The translations under genes and the position numbers were made by a program. DNA of 64,000 bases from Sporomusa sp. KB1 (GTDB lineage: Bacteria > Bacillota > Negativicutes > Sporomusales > Sporomusaceae), in assembly GCF_007830295.1 (NCBI RefSeq), contig NZ_VLKC01000002.1, forward strand, positions 4,385,157 through 4,449,156. Reading direction: 5' to 3'. The notes below the pieces were generated by a model. It had not been told where the DNA came from and ran no database searches. It saw only the letters and a list, made by a program, of their open reading frames with translations. Below are positions 36,308 through 45,051 of this stretch, piece after piece; within the stretch, counting starts at the first letter, position 1, and every line of letters begins with the position of its first letter.

Positions 36308-36335
36308 ATAAGACCTCCTATGATTTAATATATAA

Positions 36336-36365
36336 AAAATACCACAGGGTACAATATACTGTCAA
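36336..36365 (-). promoter_or_regulatory. Probable promoter of the satP-like gene
   Basis: Read on the minus strand, TTGACA (36365-36360) and TATTTT (36341-36336) are separated by 18 bp, about 30 bp upstream of the start codon. Confidence 0.55.
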
Positions 36366-36434
36366 TCATATAAAGAATCGATTATTCTCCGGGATTATGA
36401 TATATAATATAGGAAATAATTAGAACATTATCCT

Positions 36435-36463
36435 TTGACAACGGTTTTAATTTCTGCTATATT
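36435..36463 (+). promoter_or_regulatory. Sigma-A promoter of the rrf2-iscS-iscU-mnmA unit
   Basis: A perfect -35 box TTGACA (36435-36440) and -10 box TATATT (36458-36463) are separated by 17 bp, 60 bp before the rrf2 start. Rrf2 proteins of the isc type often regulate their own promoter; I recognise no operator by eye. Confidence 0.7.
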
Positions 36464-36522
36464 TTATTTAAATAAAACCTATCATAATAGTCGGAAAAGG
36501 GAAGCCGGAGTGGGAGGATGTT

Positions 36523-36963
36523 GTGAAACTGTCAACGAAGGGTCGATATGGTGTTGCGGCGATGTATGATTTGGCACTCCATTACGGGCAAGGTGCCATT
36601 TCACTGAAAAGTGTCGCCCGGCGTCAGGAAATATCTGAACATTATCTTGAACAGTTAATGGGTACACTAAGAAAGGCAGGCTACGTAAAAAGCGTACGTG
36701 GTGCCCAAGGCGGTTATGCATTGACTAAAGAACCGGCGCAAATTTCGGTTGGTGACATTATCCGGGTTATGGAAGGTCCGATTGCCCCAGTAGACTGTTT
36801 ATTGGCTGATGATGCCAGCAGAACTTTTTGTTCACGGGTTGATATCTGTGTGACCCGTGATGTCTGGGCTAAGGTAAGAGATAGTATCACTGCTGTATTG
36901 GATTCAATTACTCTTGCTGATTTATGCAAGGAAGATAAAGAAAAGCGACAAGGAGATGAGTAG
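36523..36963 (+). CDS. Rrf2-family transcriptional regulator (IscR/CymR-like)
   Basis: The 146-residue protein has a winged helix (MKLSTKGRYGVAAMYDLAL, ISEHYLEQLMGTLRKAGYV, RGAQGGYALTK). A regulatory helix holds Cys92, Cys103 and Cys109, spaced like the Fe-S ligands of IscR. This points to an Fe-S-sensing repressor of the downstream isc genes; a CymR-type cysteine sensor is the alternative. The start is GTG after GGGAGGA. iscS begins 2 bp after the stop. Confidence 0.88.
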   Translation: MKLSTKGRYGVAAMYDLALHYGQGAISLKSVARRQEISEHYLEQLMGTLRKAGYVKSVRGAQGGYALTKEPAQISVGDIIRVMEGPIAPVDCLLADDASRTFCSRVDICVTRDVWAKVRDSITAVLDSITLADLCKEDKEKRQGDE

Positions 36964-36964
36964 C

Positions 36965-38173
36965 ATGAAACGTATTTATTTTGATCATTCGGCTACTACC
37001 CCGGTTGACCGGGAAGTTGCCGAACTGATGCTGGAGTATATGACTGACAAATTCGGTAATCCGTCCAGCGTCCACGCTTTTGGCCGGGAAACCCGCAAAG
37101 CAGTGGAAGAAGCCCGGGAAAAAGTAGCAGCTCTGATTAATGCCACTCCTAATGAAATATTCTTTACTAGTGGTGGTACTGAAGGTGACAACCTGGCACT
37201 TAAAGGTGTGGCGTTTGCTAATCGTAAGAAAGGCAATCATATTATAACAACAGCCATTGAACATCATGCTATTTTGCATACTTGTGAATATCTTGAGAAA
37301 CATGGTTTTACAGTTACATATCTGCCAGTTGACGAAAATGCTATGATACGTATGGAAGACTTAAAAAATGCGATAACAGACCAAACAATACTTATTAGCG
37401 TTATGTTCGCTAATAATGAAGTAGGAACCATCCAGCCGATAAAAGAAATTGGACAACTTGCCAAGGAAAAGGGAATTTATTTCCACACTGATGCAGTACA
37501 GGCTGTTGGCAGCTACCCTATTGATGTTAAAGAATTAAATATAGATTTGCTTTCCATGTCAGGACATAAATTCTACGCCAGCAAAGGCGTTGGTGCCTTA
37601 TATATCCGTCGTGGTGTAAAAATCGAGGAAATTCAGCACGGCGGCGGTCATGAACGCAATTTACGGGCAGGTACTGAAAATGTACCGGGAATCGTTGGTC
37701 TGGGAAAAGCTGCAGAAATTGCCAAGCGGGATATGGAAAAAAAGACTGCTTATATCAAAGGCTTGCGCGATAAAGTAATAGCTACCATCCTGGAAAAGAT
37801 TCCGCATGTCAAACTTAATGGTCATCCGGATTTGAGATTACCAGGTAATGTTAACTTTAGTTTTCTCTACATTGAAGGCGAATCATTACTCTTGAATCTT
37901 GATATGAAGGGAATTGCCGCTTCGAGCGGTTCTGCCTGCACCTCAGGATCACTTGATCCCTCTCATGTACTTTTAGCTATGGGGTTAGTCCATGAGGTAG
38001 CGCACGGTTCGCTGCGGGTTACACTGGGACGCGGCAATACCGAAGAAGATATTAATTACTTTTTGGAAATCCTACCGGAGATTGTAGAAAAGCTGCGTAG
38101 TATGTCACCTTTATATGGTAGTGCAGCTGAGTGCAAGCCTTCCAATCCATGCTCAAGCTGTCATCACCATTAA
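36965..38173 (+). CDS. iscS: Cysteine desulfurase IscS/NifS
   Basis: This PLP enzyme takes sulfur from cysteine for Fe-S clusters and tRNA thiolation. The PLP lysine is Lys202 in SGHKFYASKG. The sulfur-carrying Cys325 lies in SSGSACTSGS, with the extended loop of group I enzymes. The 402 residues are normal. The C-terminus ends in a Cys- and His-rich tail (ECKPSNPCSSCHHH), possibly a metal or sulfur transfer site. The ATG at 36965 starts just after the rrf2 stop. Partners iscU and mnmA follow. Confidence 0.95.
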   Translation: MKRIYFDHSATTPVDREVAELMLEYMTDKFGNPSSVHAFGRETRKAVEEAREKVAALINATPNEIFFTSGGTEGDNLALKGVAFANRKKGNHIITTAIEHHAILHTCEYLEKHGFTVTYLPVDENAMIRMEDLKNAITDQTILISVMFANNEVGTIQPIKEIGQLAKEKGIYFHTDAVQAVGSYPIDVKELNIDLLSMSGHKFYASKGVGALYIRRGVKIEEIQHGGGHERNLRAGTENVPGIVGLGKAAEIAKRDMEKKTAYIKGLRDKVIATILEKIPHVKLNGHPDLRLPGNVNFSFLYIEGESLLLNLDMKGIAASSGSACTSGSLDPSHVLLAMGLVHEVAHGSLRVTLGRGNTEEDINYFLEILPEIVEKLRSMSPLYGSAAECKPSNPCSSCHHH

Positions 38174-38198
38174 TTTAGCACAAGAGGAGAGAATAACT

Positions 38199-38570
38199 AT
38201 GTACAATGATAAAGTTATGGATCATTTCTCCAATCCCCGTAATGTCGGCGAAATAAAAGAGGCCGATGGTGTTGGTGAAGTAGGTAATGCCAAATGCGGC
38301 GATATTATGCGAATTTATCTGCAAGTAGAAAATGATATAATTACCGACGTAAAGTTTAAAACCTTTGGCTGTGGCGCTGCCATTGCAACCAGCAGTATGG
38401 TAACTGAGATGGTTAAGGGTAAACACTTAGATGAAGCCCTGGAAATCTCCAACCAGGCAGTCGCTGAAGCCTTAGGTGGCTTACCGCCACAAAAAATGCA
38501 CTGTTCTAATCTGGCAGCCGATGCGTTGCATGAAGCGATTAAAGACTATATTGCTAAAAAAGGAAAGTGA
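38199..38570 (+). CDS. iscU: Fe-S cluster assembly scaffold IscU/NifU-like
   Basis: IscU holds the nascent cluster made with sulfur from IscS. The three ligand cysteines are visible in AKCGDIMRI, FGCGAAIATSS and KMHCSNLAADALHEAI. The 123 residues match the short form found in Firmicutes and Epsilonproteobacteria. The start ATG follows AGAGGAGAG. mnmA starts 7 bp after the stop codon. Confidence 0.95.
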   Translation: MYNDKVMDHFSNPRNVGEIKEADGVGEVGNAKCGDIMRIYLQVENDIITDVKFKTFGCGAAIATSSMVTEMVKGKHLDEALEISNQAVAEALGGLPPQKMHCSNLAADALHEAIKDYIAKKGK

Positions 38571-38577
38571 TTCATTA

Positions 38578-39672
38578 ATGGCTGATAAGCCCAGAGTGCT
38601 TGTGGCCATGAGCGGAGGGGTGGACAGTTCTTTAACTGCCGCCCTTCTTGTTCATCAAGGCTATGATGTAATTGGCGCAACGATGCAAATATGGGAAAAA
38701 GATCAGGAAAATAATGACCCTGACAGTAGAGGCTGCTGTTCACTATCAGCTGTTGATGATGCCCGGCGGGTTGCTAATAAAATAGGAATCCCCTATTATG
38801 TGCTTAATTTCCGGGACATGTTCCAGGATACAGTGGTTAATTATTTCATGGCAGAATATTCAGCAGGCAGGACACCTAATCCATGCATTGCCTGCAATCG
38901 CTATGTTAAATTCGAGGGTCTGCTAAGCAAAGCGCTGGCACTGGGGGCCCAATATGTGGCTACTGGTCACTATGCGCAGATTATGTATGCCAAAGACCGC
39001 CAGCGCTATATTCTGCGTAAGGGGATTGATCTCACTAAAGACCAGTCCTATGCTTTATACCACCTGAATCAACATACTCTCAGTCATTTTTTGATGCCGC
39101 TGGGAAAATTTGCGAAAACTGAAACCAGAAAAATGGCCAGAGAGTTAGGTTTATCGGTTGCTGATAAACCTGACAGTCAGGAGATCTGTTTTGTACCTAA
39201 TGATGATTATAAAGCTTTTTTAAAAAAACGTATTCCTGAATCACTGAAACCGGGAAATATTGTAGATCTGACTGGCAGCATTCTAGGTAAACATCAGGGA
39301 GTCCAGCTTTATACGGTTGGGCAGCGCAAAGGTCTTGGTTTAGCAGTTGGTAAACCCTTATACGTTATCGCACTTGATGCCGAACGTAATGAAGTGGTTG
39401 TCGGCTCAGACCAGGATGTTTTTGCCTCAGAGCTTATTGCCGGTGACCTCAATTTTATTACAATTGATACACTGGAAGAGCCGCTTGCCGTAGAAGCTAA
39501 AATTCGCTATAGTGGATCTCCCGCCCAGGCTATGGTAACCCCACTTGGTAATGGTCAGGTTCAGGTAAAATTTGCCACACCGCAGCGGGCCATTACACCG
39601 GGACAATCTGTTGTATTTTACCATGATGATATTGTTGTCGGCGGGGGAATTATAACAAAGACGGTAAAGTAA
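38578..39672 (+). CDS. mnmA: tRNA-specific 2-thiouridylase MnmA
   Basis: MnmA thiolates U34 of tRNA-Lys, Glu and Gln using sulfur from a desulfurase. The P-loop AMSGGVDSSL, the first catalytic cysteine in TPNPCIACNRYVKF, and the second in DSQEICFVP are all present. GHYAQI and the C-terminal beta barrel follow. It is 364 residues long. The position behind iscS suggests direct sulfur relay from IscS. The ATG at 38578 follows AAAGGAAAG. Confidence 0.96.
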   Translation: MADKPRVLVAMSGGVDSSLTAALLVHQGYDVIGATMQIWEKDQENNDPDSRGCCSLSAVDDARRVANKIGIPYYVLNFRDMFQDTVVNYFMAEYSAGRTPNPCIACNRYVKFEGLLSKALALGAQYVATGHYAQIMYAKDRQRYILRKGIDLTKDQSYALYHLNQHTLSHFLMPLGKFAKTETRKMARELGLSVADKPDSQEICFVPNDDYKAFLKKRIPESLKPGNIVDLTGSILGKHQGVQLYTVGQRKGLGLAVGKPLYVIALDAERNEVVVGSDQDVFASELIAGDLNFITIDTLEEPLAVEAKIRYSGSPAQAMVTPLGNGQVQVKFATPQRAITPGQSVVFYHDDIVVGGGIITKTVK

Positions 39673-39766
39673 CTGCGCCATAAATTTTTATATAGGACAA
39701 TACTTGCTATAAATAATTACTTTTTTGGCCATACTAATACTACAATCTGTTATGGAGGCCTACTTG

Positions 39767-40279
39767 ATGCAAAAACTGCGTAATTTATTTGGCCTGCCGG
39801 TGCTAATTACCGGAACTGGTGTGCAGATTGGTGAGGTAAAAGAAGTACTTCTTGACTTAGAGCAGGCTGCTGTTCGTGGTATTGTTCTTGCTGGTGCTAA
39901 TTGGTTTACTAAGGATCAAGGCGTTGTGTTTGAAGATGTATTTAGGATTGGCAGAGATGCCTTAATGCTTCGGGCCACATATGCTGTACAAGAGCTAACA
40001 CCGGCTATGATGCCGGGAACTGTTTATTATCTGTGTGATTTGCTGGACAAGCAAATTTATACTGATGCAGGGTTAAGCTTTGGCATATTGGTGGACGCTC
40101 TTTATGATAGTACTACCGGTGAGATAAAGGCTTATGAGATTTCTGACGGTCTTATTACGGATTTGTTATATGGCCGCAAAATTATGCCGCTGCCGCAAGC
40201 ACAAGTTGTTGGTCAGGATCGCTTAATCATTCCCGATGCGATGACCAATCTTCTTATACCTGAATCGAATAAGGTGTGA
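39767..40279 (+). CDS. PRC-barrel domain protein
   Basis: A 170-residue protein containing two PRC-barrel units, the first around MQKLRNLFGLPVLITGTGVQIGEVKEV shown in two pieces and the second around GLSFGILVDALYDSTTGEIKAYEISDG. PRC barrels bind RNA or partner proteins in processes such as 16S maturation and sporulation gene clusters. The specific role here is unknown. The ATG at 39767 follows TGGAGGCC. A zinc-ribbon protein starts 10 bp later, opening a small cassette before alaS. Confidence 0.8.
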   Translation: MQKLRNLFGLPVLITGTGVQIGEVKEVLLDLEQAAVRGIVLAGANWFTKDQGVVFEDVFRIGRDALMLRATYAVQELTPAMMPGTVYYLCDLLDKQIYTDAGLSFGILVDALYDSTTGEIKAYEISDGLITDLLYGRKIMPLPQAQVVGQDRLIIPDAMTNLLIPESNKV

Positions 40280-40289
40280 GGTGTAGTTT

Positions 40290-40487
40290 ATGACAACTTG
40301 TCCTATATGCGGGCAACGGGATATAGGTAAAGTCGGTGCCGACCAGTACTACTGCGGGGATTGTTGTGTAGAGTTTATGATACGAAATCAGGATTTGAAA
40401 ATCTATAATGTTGAGGCTGATGGTACGTTAACTCTATATGATGCTACGGCGCAGGGTACTGTTAATTTAGAGGTACAAAAGGGGTGA
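40290..40487 (+). CDS. Small zinc-ribbon protein
   Basis: A 65-residue protein with two CxxC pairs, CPICG at residues 4-8 and CGDCC near 22, forming a zinc ribbon, followed by a beta-rich tail. No function is known. It lies between a PRC-barrel gene and another small gene with almost no spacing, so it is probably translated from the same transcript. Confidence 0.65.
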   Translation: MTTCPICGQRDIGKVGADQYYCGDCCVEFMIRNQDLKIYNVEADGTLTLYDATAQGTVNLEVQKG

Positions 40488-40491
40488 TATG

Positions 40492-40689
40492 ATGCGCAAC
40501 AGGTTTTGGCAAGGATTGTTTTTTGGTGGACTTGTAGGAACAGCATTAGGCGCTATCATAGTTCCCAGGGCTAAACCACAAAAAAAGCCGCTGTTTGAAT
40601 GTAGTGCTGATGCAGTTGCTGATACCACCCGTGATTTAATGCGGGATGCACGCCGGGCGCGTAAACGGTTGATGAAAAAGCTGGATTAG
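40492..40689 (+). CDS. Small membrane-anchored basic protein (YtxH-like)
   Basis: A 65-residue protein with one glycine-rich hydrophobic segment (GLFFGGLVGTALGAII) at residues 9-25 and a basic tail (RDARRARKRLMKKLD). The layout resembles YtxH/gas-vesicle-like small proteins, but no clear family signature exists. The start is placed at ATG 40492, since AGGGGTG lies upstream; ATG 40489 is equally possible. Confidence 0.55.
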   Translation: MRNRFWQGLFFGGLVGTALGAIIVPRAKPQKKPLFECSADAVADTTRDLMRDARRARKRLMKKLD

Positions 40690-40746
40690 TGTCCGGAAAT
40701 AGGGGGGCCAGTGTGGTCTCCTTTTTCTTATTGATAAGGAGAACAT

Positions 40747-41772
40747 ATGCAGTTTACGAAACAACATTTCAGACTTACTATTATTTTATTATTTGCGTTT
40801 ATAACTTTATATTTTCTCTGGCTTGTGCGCAGCGGCTTGTACCCATTCATTATCGCTTTACTACTGGCCTATTTGCTCAACCCTGCAGTATGTTACCTTG
40901 AGAAAAAAGGCTTGTCAAGAGCGTTAGCTATCCTGCTGTTATATGTAATTTTATTTTCGGTTATTATTCTTGGTGGAACTCGTCTTCTGCCGATTTTGAT
41001 AAGAGATTTAGAAAGCTTTGGCAAGGAATTACCGCATATTCTGGGAAAAAGTGAAGAATTATTTTATCTCATTCAGAGCCACTACCAAAATTCAGTTTTG
41101 CCTTACTCGATCCGAATAGCTATTGATAATTCAATAATATCTTTACAACAGGAAGGGCAGTCCTTTGCCAGTGACTTAGCCAACAGCATCCTGGGGCTTA
41201 TTACCTATTTCATTGGCTTTGCCATTACACCAATACTGGCCTTTTATTTCTTGCATGACTGGCAAGCCATCAAAGAAGGCTTGCTGTTATTGGTGCCATG
41301 CCGCTTACGACAGGAGTTTACTTTAGCACTTAAAGATATTGATAAAGTATTAAATGGTGTAATTAGAGGGCAGCTTACGGTTGCCATAATTGTCGGTGTT
41401 TTGGTTAGTGTCGGTTTATACTTTTTTAATGTCCCGTTTGCCTTACTGATTGGCATTACTGCCGGTTTACTTGATGTCATTCCCTATTTTGGCGCATTTA
41501 TTGGCGCCGCGCCGGCTATAACCCTGGCACTTTTGGAGTCACCGCTGCTTGCGGGGAAAGTTGCGTTACTGTTTTTCGTAATTCACCAATTGGAAGGAAG
41601 CGTAATTGGTCCCAAAATTCTCGGAGAAAGCGTGGGATTGCATCCGCTGAGTGTCATTTTCTGTTTATTTGCCGGCGGCGAGTTATTTGGAGTTGTGGGC
41701 ATGCTGCTAGGTGTACCGGTTGCGGCAGTGGGAAAAGTAGTGCTGCAACACAGTATTAAGCTTTTATTATAG
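40747..41772 (+). CDS. AI-2E family transporter-like membrane protein (second copy)
   Basis: A 341-residue paralog of the protein at 27696-28748, with about eight membrane helices. Shared landmarks are FYFLHDWQAIKEGLLLLVP, NGVIRGQLTVAIIVG, and HQLEGSVIGPKILGESVGLHP. Substrate unknown. The ATG follows AAGGAGAA. A gene of this type between mnmA and alaS is a frequent arrangement in Firmicutes. Confidence 0.85.
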   Translation: MQFTKQHFRLTIILLFAFITLYFLWLVRSGLYPFIIALLLAYLLNPAVCYLEKKGLSRALAILLLYVILFSVIILGGTRLLPILIRDLESFGKELPHILGKSEELFYLIQSHYQNSVLPYSIRIAIDNSIISLQQEGQSFASDLANSILGLITYFIGFAITPILAFYFLHDWQAIKEGLLLLVPCRLRQEFTLALKDIDKVLNGVIRGQLTVAIIVGVLVSVGLYFFNVPFALLIGITAGLLDVIPYFGAFIGAAPAITLALLESPLLAGKVALLFFVIHQLEGSVIGPKILGESVGLHPLSVIFCLFAGGELFGVVGMLLGVPVAAVGKVVLQHSIKLLL

Positions 41773-41790
41773 TTCTCTTCACACCAAATA

Positions 41791-41820
41791 TTGACACTAA
41801 ATCTTAAATTGTAGTATAAT
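41791..41820 (+). promoter_or_regulatory. Sigma-A promoter of alaS
   Basis: Consensus TTGACA (41791-41796) and TATAAT (41815-41820) are separated by 18 bp. The leader to the start codon is only about 40 nt, so no T-box riboswitch fits. Confidence 0.8.
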
Positions 41821-41865
41821 TCCACCAGAATAATGGATTACTTTTATACATTGGAGCTGATTAAT

Positions 41866-44484
41866 TTGAAACAATTGACCGGAAACGAATTAAGAAAACT
41901 GTTTCTGGATTTTTTTGCTGGTAAAGATCACTTAATTCAACCAAGTTCTTCGCTTATTCCTGAAAACGACCCGACTTTGCTGCTTATTGGCGCTGGTATG
42001 GCTCCGTTTAAACCTTTTTTTACCGGTAAAATGAAACCGCCCCACCCGCGTATTACTACCAGTCAAAAATGTGTTCGCACTGGTGATATTGAGAATGTCG
42101 GCCGGACGGCACGCCATCATACTTTTTTTGAAATGCTGGGCAACTTTTCCTTTGGCGATTATTTCAAAAAAGAAGCGATTGCCTGGGCTTGGGAATTTTT
42201 GACCGAATATCTGGAGTTGCCGAAGGATAAACTCTGGATTACTATTTATACAAATGATGACGAAGCTTTTGATATCTGGCATAACGATATAAAAGTTCCA
42301 GCTGACCGGATTATTAGAATGGAAGAAAACTTCTGGGAAATTGGTCCCGGCCCCTGCGGCCCCTGCTCAGAAATACATATTGATTTAGGAGAAGAACGTG
42401 GTTGTGGTAAGCCGGATTGTGCCGTAGGCTGTAACTGTGACCGGTATTTAGAGATTTGGAACTTGGTATTCACTCAATTCGACCGGGACGAGGCTGGAAA
42501 TTATACTCCGCTGGCCAAGAAAAATATTGATACTGGTGCCGGCCTTGAACGTATTGCTTCTGTGCTGCAAAACAAACCTTCTAATTTTGAAACTGATTTA
42601 TTGTACCCCATCATTGACTATGCTGCTAAAGTAGCTGGTGTTACCTATGGCCAGTCAGCCAAAAATGACGTTTCGTTAAAGGTAATTGCCGATCATGGCC
42701 GCAGTATGACGATTATGATTGGCGATGGCGTGTTACCCTCCAACGAGGGACGTGGTTATGTTTTACGCCGGATTCTCCGGCGGGCTGTCAGACATGGCCG
42801 CTTACTGGGAATTGAAAAACCGTTTTTAACTGACATTGTTGATATTGCTGCCACTATTTTTGCGCAGGCTTATCCTGATATCACTGATAAAAAAGACTAC
42901 ATAAAAAAAGTAATCCAATTAGAAGAAGAACGCTTCCATACTACCTTGGTACAAGGAATTGAATTGTTAAACAAGCATGTTCAAGAACTTGCCCAGGCAG
43001 GTCAAACAGTGCTTGATGGTTCTATGGCTTTTAAACTTTATGATACCTTTGGCTTTCCCTGGGAGCTTACTGAAGAAATATTAAGTGAACATACTATGAC
43101 CTTTGATAAACATGGGTTTGAGCAGGCTATGGCCGAGCAGCGCGAGCGGGCCCGTGCCGCCCGCCAGGACAGTGAGGAAAGTGTGGCCTTACCTGATTTA
43201 TCCGGTTTGGTAACAGAAACCTTAAGCTGTAATCCGGAAGCAGAAAGTGCTAAGGTCGTTTTGATCTTGAAAGACGGTAAAGTAGTTAAAGATGCCTTTG
43301 ACGGAGACGAGGTTGCTGTAATTTTAGATGTTACACCATTTCATGCTGAAGGCGGTGGCCAAGTAGGTGATACTGGTAGCATTGCCAGTGCCCTTGGTAA
43401 AATTGAAGTCAATACTACCCGCAAATTGCCAGATGGAACCATCTATCATATTGGCCATATTAGCGAGGGAGCTTTGAAAACTGGCGAAGATGTACAATTG
43501 TCTGTTGATATAAGCAGACGTCGTCATATTGCCCGTAACCATACGGCTACTCATTTATTACAGGCTGCCTTAAAACAGGTTTTAGGCGGACATGTTAATC
43601 AAGCAGGATCTTCTGTTGATAGCAATAGACTGCGGTTTGACTTTACCCACTTTGCGCCTGTTACTGCCGAGCAGTTGGCTGAGGTTGAGCAAATGGTAAA
43701 TGAGGTTATTTTAGGTAATACTACCTTAGCCATTATTGAGACAACGCAAGCTGTCGCCAAAGAAATGGGAGCAATGGCTCTCTTTGGTGAAAAATATGGC
43801 GAACGGGTACGGGTAGTTATCGTAGATGGCTTTAGTAAAGAACTTTGTGGTGGTACTCATGTTGGTTCAACTGCTGAGATTGGTCTGTTTAAAATTGTCA
43901 GTGAAGCAGGTATCGGTGCTGGTATGCGCCGAATTGAGGCTGTTACCGGCTATGGTGCCCATGAGTATTTAAAACTGCAAAATGAACTTATTAAAGAAGC
44001 GGCTGGTGCGCTAAAGACTCGGCCTGAGGAAATTGTCACTCGAATTGATACGCTCAACGGACGCATCCGGGAACTGGAAAAAGAAGTTGGTACCTTAACT
44101 ACCAAGCTCGCTAAAAATGAGGTACAGGATCTCTTAGCTGCTGCGAACACCATTAACGGCGTTCAGGTAGTGATGGGCCAGGTAGTTGCTGCCGATATGG
44201 AGAACCTGCGAGCAACTGGCGATATGGTACGTGACCGTTTGCAATCCGGAGTTGTGGTACTAGGCGCTATTAGTGGTGACAAAGTCAACTTTGTTGCTAT
44301 GGCTACCGCTGATTGCGTCGCCAAAGGCATTCATGCCGGTAAGATTATTAAAGAAACTGCTACGGTAGCCGGCGGCGGCGGCGGCGGTCGCCCCGATATG
44401 GCACAAGCTGGTGGCAAACAGCCGGAAAAATTGTCCGAAGCTCTCAAAATGGCTGAGCAAATCATTAAATCACAAATTAAATAA
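41866..44484 (+). CDS. alaS: Alanyl-tRNA synthetase
   Basis: This class II synthetase charges tRNA-Ala; a tRNA-Ala gene is present at the left end of this window. The 872 residues contain the aminoacylation core (QPSSSLIPENDPTLLLIGAG, TRHHTFFEML-type block, NTGAGLERI-like DTGAGLERI). The editing domain has the zinc motif HTATHLL near residue 559 and CGGTHVGSTAEIG. A C-terminal coiled-coil/C-Ala region follows, with a glycine run (AGGGGGGRPDMAQAGG). I place the start at TTG 41866 (MKQLTGNELRKLF), 9 nt after TGGAG. An upstream in-frame ATG at 41833 lacks an RBS. Confidence 0.96.
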   Translation: MKQLTGNELRKLFLDFFAGKDHLIQPSSSLIPENDPTLLLIGAGMAPFKPFFTGKMKPPHPRITTSQKCVRTGDIENVGRTARHHTFFEMLGNFSFGDYFKKEAIAWAWEFLTEYLELPKDKLWITIYTNDDEAFDIWHNDIKVPADRIIRMEENFWEIGPGPCGPCSEIHIDLGEERGCGKPDCAVGCNCDRYLEIWNLVFTQFDRDEAGNYTPLAKKNIDTGAGLERIASVLQNKPSNFETDLLYPIIDYAAKVAGVTYGQSAKNDVSLKVIADHGRSMTIMIGDGVLPSNEGRGYVLRRILRRAVRHGRLLGIEKPFLTDIVDIAATIFAQAYPDITDKKDYIKKVIQLEEERFHTTLVQGIELLNKHVQELAQAGQTVLDGSMAFKLYDTFGFPWELTEEILSEHTMTFDKHGFEQAMAEQRERARAARQDSEESVALPDLSGLVTETLSCNPEAESAKVVLILKDGKVVKDAFDGDEVAVILDVTPFHAEGGGQVGDTGSIASALGKIEVNTTRKLPDGTIYHIGHISEGALKTGEDVQLSVDISRRRHIARNHTATHLLQAALKQVLGGHVNQAGSSVDSNRLRFDFTHFAPVTAEQLAEVEQMVNEVILGNTTLAIIETTQAVAKEMGAMALFGEKYGERVRVVIVDGFSKELCGGTHVGSTAEIGLFKIVSEAGIGAGMRRIEAVTGYGAHEYLKLQNELIKEAAGALKTRPEEIVTRIDTLNGRIRELEKEVGTLTTKLAKNEVQDLLAAANTINGVQVVMGQVVAADMENLRATGDMVRDRLQSGVVVLGAISGDKVNFVAMATADCVAKGIHAGKIIKETATVAGGGGGGRPDMAQAGGKQPEKLSEALKMAEQIIKSQIK

Positions 44485-44488
44485 TGCA

Positions 44489-44526
44489 TTTTACAGGCAG
44501 GCTTTGGGCCTGCCTGTAAAAATTTA
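44489..44526 (+). terminator. Rho-independent terminator after alaS
   Basis: A 13-bp perfect stem (44490-44502 with 44508-44520) with loop TTTGG is followed by AAATTT, directly after the stop codon. The T-rich strand also fits the opposite direction. Confidence 0.8.
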
Positions 44527-44549
44527 TCATAATCTAACAGGAAAATATA

Positions 44550-44578
44550 CTGACAGGTAGAATATATAGATCTATACT
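44550..44578 (+). promoter_or_regulatory. Probable promoter of ireB
   Basis: CTGACA (44550-44555) and TATACT (44573-44578) are separated by 17 bp, 31 bp before the ireB start codon. Confidence 0.55.
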
Positions 44579-44609
44579 TTGTCGATAATATAAGGGAGGA
44601 GGAGGCTTC

Positions 44610-44867
44610 ATGACCAATATATCACAAGAAACAATGATGTTTAAGGTAAATAATGATGAGACTAACGCGGCTGAAGTAATCCTGACAACTGTTTACCAAT
44701 CCTTAAAGGAAAAAGGCTATAATCCAATAAATCAACTGGTAGGCTACCTTTTATCCGGAGATCCGACCTATATAACCAGCTATAATAATGCCCGGGGACT
44801 GATTCGCAAGTTAGAGCGTGATGAGATTATTGAGGAATTGGTACGTGCCTATCTAAAAGACAAATAA
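44610..44867 (+). CDS. ireB: IreB family regulatory phosphoprotein (DUF965)
   Basis: The 85-residue protein matches the IreB/YrzL family throughout, with AAEVILTTVYQSLKEKGYNP, NQLVGYLLSGDPTYITSY and NNARGLIRKLERDEIIEELV. IreB is phosphorylated by the PASTA kinase IreK in Enterococcus and there dampens cephalosporin resistance. The N-terminal threonines that may be phosphorylated are partly replaced here. The start ATG follows GGGAGGAGG. ruvX usually follows closely; here a broken gene lies between. Confidence 0.93.
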   Translation: MTNISQETMMFKVNNDETNAAEVILTTVYQSLKEKGYNPINQLVGYLLSGDPTYITSYNNARGLIRKLERDEIIEELVRAYLKDK

Positions 44868-44868
44868 G

Positions 44869-45036
44869 ATGGATTATCATGCAGTTGGAAAAACAGGCCT
44901 TTTTGTATCGAGACTATGTTTTGGCGGACTTACTATTGGTCCCTTGCAGTCAAACCGGCCGTTGGCCGAAAGTGCTGGCGTTATTCGGGCAGCACTTGAC
45001 GCAGGGGTCAATTTTATTTATAGTATTTTTTTGTGA
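44869..45036 (+). pseudogene. Truncated aldo/keto reductase remnant
   Basis: The frame reads MDYHAVGKTGLFVSRLCFGG, then LTIGPLQSNRPLAESAGVIR and AALDAGVNFI, before drifting and stopping after 55 codons. This is the N-terminal part of an aldo/keto reductase: beta strand 1, the GLxVSRLCFGxLTIGP block and the ALDAGVNFID segment where the catalytic Asp should follow. The remaining 80 percent of the gene, including catalytic Asp, Tyr, Lys and His, is missing, and ruvX follows 15 bp later. An internal deletion is the simplest explanation. Full-length AKR genes often occupy this slot in related bacteria (from memory). Confidence 0.8.
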
Positions 45037-45051
45037 TAATGGGGAGGATAA

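Noticed and set aside
41821..41865. Possible T-box leader in front of alaS
   Set aside because: The promoter leaves a leader of only about 40 nt, far too short for a T-box.
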